Shown here one piece after another: positions 9,700 to 17,373 of a stretch of DNA of 17,373 nucleotides. Origin of the DNA: Nymphaea colorata (taxonomy: Eukaryota; Streptophyta; Magnoliopsida; Nymphaeales; Nymphaeaceae); NCBI RefSeq assembly GCF_008831285.2, contig NW_022204586.1, forward strand, positions 1 through 17,373, given 5' to 3'. The translations under genes were made by a program, and so were the position numbers. Numbering within the stretch: the first letter of the stretch is position 1; every line of letters begins with the position of its first letter. The notes below the pieces were generated by a model. The model did no database searches. It was not told where the DNA came from and saw only the letters and a list, made by a program, of their open reading frames with translations.

Positions 9700-10883
9700 G
9701 ATCTACGCATTAGTTTGATCTCTTGTAGTCAAACCAATGAGTTGAACTTGTAGTTACATCAATAGTAAGGATCTAATGAATTGAAATCACAAGTTTGTAT
9801 CAATACGAGGGGATTTAAGCGATTCATCTGAGCACGCATATTTCATTGAATGTGATTAACATGTTGCTACATCCACGTTGAAAGATTTAGTGGATTTAAA
9901 TCACAAGTTTGCATGAAAATGAACAAAATTCAAGTGGTTCATTTGCTCTTTTATAGTTAATCTAATGTGTTTCACTTGTTATTACATGTATAAGTAACGA
10001 TTTAAATGCTTGAAATCACCAATTCATATGGACACAAATCTGATGTATAGATTAGTTTGATGCTGTAGTTAGTCCAATAAGTAGAACTTTTTGTTTTATT
10101 GAATTAAGTAAAAGAGGTCAAACAAAAGCATAGATCCCACTTGTATCCATATGAACTTATGACTTCAATCATTTAAATCGTTCATTACACATGTAATAAC
10201 AAGTGAAACACATTAGATTAAATATAGGGGAGCAAATTAACGACTTGAATCTTATTCATTATCATACAAACTTGTGATTTCGATCAACTAAATCATTCAA
10301 AATGATGTACTAACAAGTTAAAAACTTTCAATTAGATATGTGTGATCAAATGAATCGCTTAAATCCCACTCGTATTTATACGAACAACTGATTTCAATCG
10401 CTTATAACGCGTACTATAAATGTAACGACAAGTTGAATTACTAGGGATGAAACTAATGCACAGATTCCATTTTTAACTGTATGAACTGGTGATTTAAATC
10501 GTTCTTTGTATAAGTAATAAACAGTGAAACACATTAGCTTAACTATAAGGGATCAATTGAATGACTTGAATCACAAACTAATCTGTGAATGTGCTTAAAG
10601 ATGCATATTGAATGATTTAGTGGAACAAATTACAGGCTTGTATGAACGTAAATGACATTTAAGTTATTTACTTGGTGCATTTCAGTTAATATAACGTGTT
10701 TCGCTTGTTATTACATCTATAACGAATGATTTCAATGGTTCAAACTAAAAGTTTCTACGAAAAAATGAGATTCACGTCATTCGTTTGATCGCTTATCATT
10801 AGCCTAATGCGTTTCACTTGTTATTACATGTACAATTATTGATTTTGCTGATTGAAATCACAAGTTCAAATGGATGCAAGCGG
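9700..10883 (+). repeat. Satellite monomer copy 9 (B-to-A recombinant)
   Basis: Full copy, dyad 9585-10574, axis 10090. Its 5' part is B-type (tcaaaccaat, aaatgcttgaaatc, aagaggtc, cgtatttata, MluI site acgcgt at 10407-10412). Its 3' part loses the B markers: it has ttattacatc, gcgtttcac and a gcgggatct exit. It also carries aatgcacagatt, tttgtataagtaat, attagctta, aatctgtg and gtttctacg, all shared with copy 10. The switch lies between about 10412 and 10460, indicating crossover or gene conversion inside the monomer. Confidence 0.93.
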
Positions 10884-12325
10884 GATCTACGCATTAGTTT
10901 GATCTCTTGTAGTCAATCCAATGAGTTAAACTTGTAGTGACATCAATAGTAAGGATCTAATGATTGAAATCACAAGTTTGTATCAATACGAGTGGGATTT
11001 AAGCGATTCATCTGAGCACGCATATTTCATTGATGTGATTAACATGTTGCTACATCCACGTTGAAAGATTTAGTGTATTTAAATCACAAGTTTGCATGAA
11101 AATGAACAAAATTCAAGTGGTTCATTTGCTCTTTTATAGTTAATCTAATGTGTTTCACTTGTTATTACATGTATAAGTAACGATTTAAATTATTGAAATC
11201 ACCAATTCATATGGATACAAATCTGTAGATTAGTTTGATGCTTGTAGTTAGTCCAATAAGTAGAACTTTTTGTTTTATTGAATTAAGTAAAATGGGTCAA
11301 ACAATAGCATAGATCCCACTTGTATCCATATGAACTTGTGACTTCAATCATTTAAATCGTTCATTACACATGTAATAACAAGTGAAACACATTAGATTAA
11401 ATATAGGGGAGCGAATTAACGACTTGAATCTTATTCATTATCATACAAACTTGTGATTTCGATCAACTAAATCATTCAAAATGGATGTACTAACAAGTTA
11501 AAAACTTTCAATTAGATATGTGTGATCAAATGAATCGCTTAAATCCCACTCGTGTTTATACGAACAACTGATTTCAATCGCTTATATCGCGTATTATAAA
11601 TGTAACGACAAGTTGAATTACTAGGGATGAAACTAATGCACAGATTCCATTTTTAACTGTATGAACTGGTGATTTAAATCGTTCTTTGTATAAGTAATAA
11701 ACAGTGAAACACATTAGCTTAACTATAAGGGATTAATTGAATGACTTGAATCACAAACTAATCTGTGAATGTGCTTAAAGATGCATGTTGAATGATTTAG
11801 TGGAACGAAATTACAGGCTTGTATGAACATAAATGACATTTAAGTTATTTACTTGCTGTATTTCAGTTAATATAACGTGTTTCGCTTGTTATTACATCTA
11901 TAACGAATGATTTCAATGGTTCAAACTAAAAGTTTCTACGAAAAAATGAGATTCACGTCATTCGTTTGATCGCTTATCTTTAGCCTAATGCGTTTCACTT
12001 GTTATTACTTGTACAATTATTGATTTTGCTAATTGAAATCACATGCATGTTGAATGATTTAGTGGAACGAAATTACAGGCTTGTATGAACATAAATGACA
12101 TTTAAGTTATTTACTTGCTGTATTTCAGTTAATATAACGTATTTCGCTTGTTATTAAATCTATAACGAATGATTTCAATGGTTCAAACTAAAAGTTTGTA
12201 CGAAAAAATGAGATTCACGTCATTCGTTTGATCGCTTATCATTAGCCTAATGCGTTTAACTTGTTATTACATGTACAATTATTGATTTTGCTGATTGAAA
12301 TCACAAGTTCAAATGGATGCAAGGG
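10884..12325 (+). repeat. Satellite monomer copy 10, extended (subfamily A)
   Basis: Extended copy of 1,442 bp, dyad 10767-11754, axis 11269. It has A-type markers in its 5' part and, in its 3' part, the same private variants as copy 9. A 5-bp deletion is visible at about 11224 (aatctgtagatt instead of aatctgatgtatagatt). The segment 11782-12043 is followed by its B-type paralogue at 12044-12305. Confidence 0.95.
12044..12305 (+). repeat. Partial duplication of ~262 bp (B-type segment) in copy 10
   Basis: The same junction occurs at 12043/12044, to the base, as in copy 7. The left segment 11782-12043 is A-type (ttattacatc, gcgtttcac) and the right segment is B-type (ttattaaatc, gcgtttaac). 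At most one base (A) is shared by the two parent sequences at the join, so the break looks illegitimate rather than driven by the 114-bp subunit register. Confidence 0.93.
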
Positions 12326-13508
12326 GATCTACGCATTAGTTTGATCTCTTGTAGTCAATCCAATGAGTTAACTTGTAGTTACATCAATAGTAAGGATCTA
12401 ATGAATTGAAATCACAAGTTTGTATCAATACGAGTGGGATTTAAGCGATTCATCTGAGCACGCATATTTCATTGATGTGATTAACATGTTGCTACATCCA
12501 CGTTGAAAGATTTAGTGGATTTAAATCACAAGTTTGCATGAAAATGAACAAAATTCAAGTGGTTCATTTGCTCTTTTATAGTTAATCTAATGTGTTTCAC
12601 TTGTTATTACATGTATAAGTAACGATTTAAATGATTGAAATCACCAATTCATATGGACACAAATCTGATGTATAGATTAGTTTGATGCTTGTAGTTAGTC
12701 CAATAAGTAGAACTTTTTGTTTTATTGAATTAAGTAAAAGGGTCAAACAAAAGCATAGATCCCACTTGTATCCATATGAACTTGTGACTTCAATCATTTA
12801 AATCGTTCATTACACATGTAATAACAAGTGAAACACATTAGATTAAATATAGGGGAGCAAATTAACGACTTGAATCTTATTCATTATCATACAAACTTGT
12901 GATTTCGATCAACTAAATCATTCAAAATGGATGTACTAACAGTTAAAAACATTCAATTAGATATGTGTGATCAAATGAATCGCTTAAATCCCACTCGTGT
13001 TTATACGAACAACTGATTTCAATCGCTTATATCACGTACTATAAATGTAACGACAAGTTGAATTACTAGGGATGAAACTAACGCATAGATTCCATTTTTA
13101 ACTGTATGAACTAGTGATTTAAATCGTTCTTTATAGAAGTAATAAACAGTGAAACACATTATGTTAACTATAAGGGATCAATTGAATGACTTGAATCACA
13201 AACTAATGTGTGAATGTGCTTAAAGATGCATGTTGAATGATTTAGTGGGACGAAATTACAGGCTTGTATGAACATAAATGACATTTAAGTTATTTACTTG
13301 TTGTATTTCAGTTAATATAACGTTTTTCGCTTGTTATTACATATATAACGAATGATTTCAATGGTTCAAACTAAAAGTTTGTACGAAAAAATGAGATTCA
13401 CGTTATTGTTTGATCGCTTATCATTAGCCTAATGCGTTTCACTTGTTATTACATGTACAATTATTGATTTTGCTGATTGAAATCACAAGTTCAAATGGAT
13501 GCAAGCGG
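12326..13508 (+). repeat. Satellite monomer copy 11 (mostly subfamily A)
   Basis: Full copy, dyad 12210-13199, axis 12716. It begins with the B-type caagggg inherited from the preceding B-type segment, but already reads tcaatccaat near 12355 and is A-type from there on (aaatgattgaaatc, cgtgtttata, gcgtttcac). A second exchange therefore took place within the first few tens of bases of this copy. Confidence 0.95.
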
Positions 13509-14948
13509 GATCTACGCATTAGTTTGATCTCTTGTAGTCAATCCAATGAGTTGAACTTGTAGTTACATCAATAGTAAGGATCCAATGAATTGAAATCACA
13601 AGTTTGTATCAATACGAGTGGGATTTAAGCGATTCATCTGAGTACGCATATTTCATTGAATGTGATTACATGTTGCTACATCCACGTTGAAAGATTTAGT
13701 GGATTTAAATCACAAGTTGCATGAAAATGAACAAAATTCAAGTGGTTCATTTGCTCTTTTATAGTTAATCTAATGTGTTTCACTTGTTATTACATGTATA
13801 AGTAACGATTTAAATGATTGAAATCACCAATTCATATGGACACAAATCTGATGTGTAGATTAGTTTGATGCTTGTAGTTAGTCCAATAAGTAGAACTTTT
13901 TTTTTATTGAATTAAGTAAAAGGGGTCAAACAAAAGTATAGATCCCACTTGTATCCATATGAACTTGTGACTTCAATCATTTAAATCGTTCATCACACAT
14001 GTAATAACAAGTGAAACACATTAGATTAAATATAGGGGAGCAAATTAACGACTTGAATCTTATTCATTATCATACAAACTTGTGATTTCGATCAACTAAA
14101 TCATTCAAAATGGATGTACTAACAAGTTAAAAACTTTCAATTAGATATGTGTGATCAAATGAATCGCTTAAATCCCACTCATGTTTATACGAACAACTGA
14201 TTTCAATCGCTTATATCGCGTATATAAATGTAACGACAAGTTAATTACTAGGATGAAACTAACGCATAGATTCCATTTTTAACTGTATGAACTGGTGATT
14301 TAAATCGTTCTTTATAGAAGTAATAAAAGTGAAACACATTAGGTTAACTATAAGGGATCAATTGAATGACTTGAATCACAAACTAATGTGTGAATGTGCT
14401 TAAAGATGCATGTTGAATGATTTAGTGGAACGAAATTACAGGCTTGAATGAACATAAATGACATTTAAGTTATTTACTTGCTGTATTTCAGTTAATATAA
14501 CGTGTTTCGCTTGTTATTACATGTATAACGAATGATTTCAATGGTTCAAACTAAAAGTTTGTACGAAAAAATGACATTCACGTCATTCGTTTGATCGCTT
14601 ATCATTAGCCTAATGCGTTTCATTGTTATTACATGTACAATTATTGATTTTGCTGATTGAAATCACATGCATGTTGAATGATTTAGTGGAACGAAATTAC
14701 AGGCTTGTATGAACATAAATGACATTTAAGTTATTTACTTGTTGTATTTCAGTTAATATAACGTGTTTCGCTTGTTATTAAATCTATAACGAATGATTTC
14801 AATGGTTCAAACTAAAAGTTTGTACGAAAAAATGAGATTCACGTCATTCGTTTGATCGCTTATCATTAGCCTAATGCGTTTAACTTGTTATTACATGTAC
14901 AATTTTTATTTTGCTTATTAAATCACAAGTTCAAATGGATACAAGCGG
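13509..14948 (+). repeat. Satellite monomer copy 12, extended (subfamily A)
   Basis: Extended copy of 1,440 bp, dyad 13393-14379, axis about 13899, where the usual T5-G-T4 has become one uninterrupted T run. It shares gatgtgtagatt with copy 13 only. The A-type segment 14407-14667 is followed by the B-type segment 14668-14927, which ends with ttattaaatcac, a variant also seen at the 3' end of copy 8. Confidence 0.95.
14668..14927 (+). repeat. Partial duplication of ~262 bp (B-type segment) in copy 12
   Basis: The same junction occurs at 14667/14668, with an A-type segment to its left (14407-14667) and a B-type one to its right. Private changes near its 3' end (aatttttatt, ttattaaatcac) show that it has diverged since the junction formed. 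Confidence 0.93.
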
Positions 14949-16398
14949 GATCTACGCATTAGTTTGATCTCTTCTAGTCAAACCAATGAGTTGAACTTGT
15001 AGTTACATCAATAGTAAGGATCTAATGAATTGAAATCACAAGTTTGTATCAATACGAGTGGGATTTAAGCGATTCATCTGAGCACGCATATTTCATTGAA
15101 TGTGATTAACATGTTGCTACATCCACGTTGAAAGATTTAGTGGATTTAAATCACAAGTTTGCATGAAAATGAACAAAATTCAAGTGGTTCATTTGCTCTT
15201 TTATAGTTAATCTAATGTGTTTCACTTGTTATTACATGTATAAGTAACGATTTAAATGCTTGAAATAACCAATTCATAAGGACACAAATCTGATGTGTAG
15301 ATTAGTTTGATGCTTGTAGTTAGTCCAATAAGTGGAACTTTTTGTTTTATTGAATTAAGTAAAAGAGGTCAAACAAAAGCATAGATCCCAGTTGTATCCA
15401 TATGAACTTATGACTTCAATCATTTAAATCGTTCATTACACATGTAATAACAAGTGAAACACATTAAATTAAATATAGGGGAGCAAATTAATGACTTGAA
15501 TCTTATTCATTATCATACAAACTTGTGATTTCGATCAACTAAATCATTCAAAATGGATGTACTAACTAGTTAAAAACTTTCAATTAGATATGTGTGATCA
15601 AATGAATCGCTTAAATCCCACTCGTATTTATACGAACAACTGATTTCAATCGCTTATAACGCATACTATAAATGTAACGACAAGTTGAATTACTAGAGAT
15701 GAAACTAATGCATAGATTCCATTTTTAACTGTATGAACTGGTGATTTAAATCGTTCTTTGTAGAAGTAATAAACAGTGAAACACATTAGGTTAACTATAA
15801 GGGATCAATTGAATGACTTGAATCACAAACTAATGTGTGAATGTGCTTAAAGATGCATGTTGAATGATTTAGTGGAACGAAATTACAGGCTTGTATGAAC
15901 ATAAGTGACATTTAAGTTATTTACTTGCTGTATTTCAGTTAATATAACGTGTTTCGCTTGTTATTACATCTATAACGAATGATTTCAATGGTTCAAACTA
16001 AAAGTTTCTACCAAAAAATGAGATTCATGTCATTCGTTTGATCGCTTATCATTAGCCTAATGCGTTTCACTTGTTATTACATGTACAATTATTGATTTTG
16101 CTGATTGAAATCACATGCATGTTGAATGATTTAGTGGAACGAAATTACAGGCTTGTATGAACATAAATGACATTTAAGTTATTTACTTGCTGTATTTCAG
16201 TTAATATAACGTGTTTCGCTTGTTATTAAATCTATAACGAATGATTTCAATGGTTCAAACTAAAAGTTTGTACGAAAAAAATGAGATTCACGTCATTCGT
16301 TTGATCACTTATCATTAGCCTAATGCGTTTAACTTGTTATTACATGTACAATTATTGATTTTGCTGATTGAAATCACAAGTTCAAATGGATGCAAGGG
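14949..16398 (+). repeat. Satellite monomer copy 13, extended (subfamily B 5' part)
   Basis: Extended copy of 1,450 bp, dyad 14834-15826, axis 15341. It is B-type in its 5' and middle parts (tcaaaccaat, aaatgcttgaaat, aagaggtc, ttatgacttc, cgtatttata). Its MluI site is lost by one change (ataacgcatac). Its 3' segment returns to A-type (ttattacatc, gcgtttcac; 15854-16115) before the junction to the B-type segment at 16116-16378. Confidence 0.95.
16116..16378 (+). repeat. Partial duplication of ~262 bp (B-type segment) in copy 13
   Basis: Fourth occurrence of the identical junction, at 16115/16116, again joining A-type (15854-16115) to B-type. It lies only 1,448 bp from the third junction, so copies 12 and 13 are two consecutive extended monomers. 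Confidence 0.93.
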
Positions 16399-17373
16399 GA
16401 ATCTACGCATTAGTTTGATCTCTTGTAGTCAAACCAATTAGTTGAACTTGTAGTTACATCAATAGTAAGGATCTCATGAATTGAAATCACAAGTTTGTAT
16501 CAATACGAGTAGGATTTAAGCGATTCATCTGAGCACGCATATTTCATTGAATGTGATTAACATGTTGCTACATCCACGTTGAAAGATTTAGTGGATTTAA
16601 ATCACAAGTTTGCATGAAAATGAACAAAATTCAAGTGGTTCATTTGCTCTTTTATAGTTCATCTAATGTGTTTCACTTGTTATTACATGTATAATTAACG
16701 ATTTAAATGCTTGAAATCACCAATTCATATGGACACAAATCTGATGTATAGATTGTTTGATGCTTGTAGTTAGTCCAATAAGTAGAACTTTTTGTTTTAT
16801 TGAATTAAGTAAAAGAGGTCAAACAAAAGCATAGATCCCACTTGTATCCATATGAACTTATGACTTCAATCATTTAAATCGTTCATTACACATGTAATAA
16901 CAAGTGAAACACATTAGATTAAATATAGGGGAGCAAACTAACGACTTGAATCTTATTCATTATCATACAAACTTCTGATTTCGATCAACTAAATCATTCA
17001 AAATGGATGTACTAACAAGTTAAAAACTTTCAATTAGATATGTGTGATCAAATGAATCGCTTAAATCCCACTCGTATTTATACGAACAACTGATTTCAAT
17101 CGCTTATAACGCGTACTATAAATGTAACGACAAGTTGAATTACTAGGGATGAAACTAATGCATAGATTTACATTTTTAACTGTATGAACTGGATGATTTA
17201 AATCGTTCTTTGTAAAAGTAATAAACAGTGAAACACATTAGGTTAACTATAAGGGATCAATTGAATGACTTGAATCACAAACTAATGTGTGAATGTGCTT
17301 AAAGATGCATGTCGAATGATTTAGTGAACGAAAATTACAGGCTTTGTATGAACATAAATGACATTTAAGTTAT
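16399..17373 (+). repeat. Satellite monomer copy 14 (subfamily B), cut by window end
   Basis: Partial copy of 975 bp, dyad 16283-17278, axis 16791. The start anchor has one extra A (ggggaatctacgc). It is B-type, with an MluI site at 17109-17114, and shares ataattaacg and tttgtaaaagtaat with copy 8. Several small insertions near the right end (gatttacattt, ggatgattt, gctttgtatg) suggest lower consensus quality close to the end of the sequence. Confidence 0.95.

Larger units (their letters stand above)
1..17373. repeat. Complex satellite DNA array, ~1,186-bp monomer, 14 copies
   Basis: The whole window is covered by head-to-tail copies of one A+T-rich monomer. The anchor gatctacgcattag recurs 14 times (13 perfect, one with an inserted A). 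Copy lengths are 1175, 1182, 1187, 1186, 1187, 1163, 1439, 1180, 1184, 1442, 1183, 1440, 1450 and 975 (cut by the window end). The four long copies each carry one extra block of about 262 bp. No stretch lies outside the array, so there is no unique DNA in which to look for a gene. Reading frames I followed stop within a few tens of codons, and the period and indels would break any frame. The array is typical of eukaryotic heterochromatin. Its species and chromosomal position cannot be read from the sequence. Confidence 0.97.

Noticed and set aside
7981-16378. CRISPR array or bacterial repeat system
   Set aside because: There are regularly spaced conserved words, but the intervening DNA is itself repeated and homologous, with no unique spacers and no cas-like genes. 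The units alternate in orientation, unlike CRISPR.
1-17373. Protein-coding genes
   Set aside because: The frames I followed from ATG on either strand stop quickly (for example about ten codons from the ATG before the copy start, and about 26 codons on the minus strand through F1/F6). Any frame is interrupted by the period and by frequent one-base indels between copies. An open stretch here would be a by-product of the repeat.
1-17373. Ribosomal DNA spacer or organellar DNA
   Set aside because: No rRNA or tRNA-like segment is present, and rDNA spacers would be interrupted by genes within this length. The G+C level alone is not evidence for an organelle.

Overview
The whole window is one tandem array of complex satellite DNA. 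I find no protein-coding gene, RNA gene, CRISPR array or intact mobile element. The sequence is A+T rich (about 30-32 % G+C in three hand-counted lines of copy 4) and consists of 14 head-to-tail copies of a monomer of about 1,186 bp. Copy starts, taken at the recurring gatctacgcattag, are 1, 1176, 2358, 3545, 4731, 5918, 7081, 8520, 9700, 10884, 12326, 13509, 14949 and 16399. Both window ends lie inside the array. Kilobase-scale monomers, very high identity between copies and absence of genes indicate heterochromatic DNA of a eukaryote, plausibly centromeric or pericentromeric. From memory, the closest architecture is the roughly 1-kb beetle satellites built of inversely oriented subunits, as reported in Tribolium. 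That is a likeness in organisation, not a sequence match, and the species is not determinable here.

The monomer has two inner levels of order. First, it is built from diverged subunits of about 114 bp, recognised by a gaaatcacaagtt start and a 17-bp core acttgttattacatgta. Second, these subunits run forward and then backward: F6-F1-F2-F3-F4, then the reverse complements of F4-F3-F2-F1-F6, then a short forward-only stretch containing F5. This makes an imperfect inverted repeat of about 990 bp in each 1,186-bp monomer, with its axis on a T5 run (position 3937 in copy 4). Thirteen full dyads, plus a first one cut by the window start, follow one another.

Region by region: copies 1-5 (1-5917) are nearly uniform, and copies 3 and 4 differ by one base as far as I can read. 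Copies 6-14 (5918-17373) are more diverged and mix two subfamilies, called A and B here. Four copies (7, 10, 12 and 13) carry an extra segment of about 262 bp entered through the identical junction gaaatcaca|tgcatgttg. In all four, the segment before the junction is A-type and the one after is B-type. The junction therefore arose once, between two monomer subfamilies, and was later spread through the array. Copies 7-8 resemble copies 13-14, which suggests an emerging higher-order unit of about 7.9 kb. Clusters of single-base losses (copy 1, the 5' part of copy 6, parts of copies 2 and 7) look more like sequence-consensus errors than biology.
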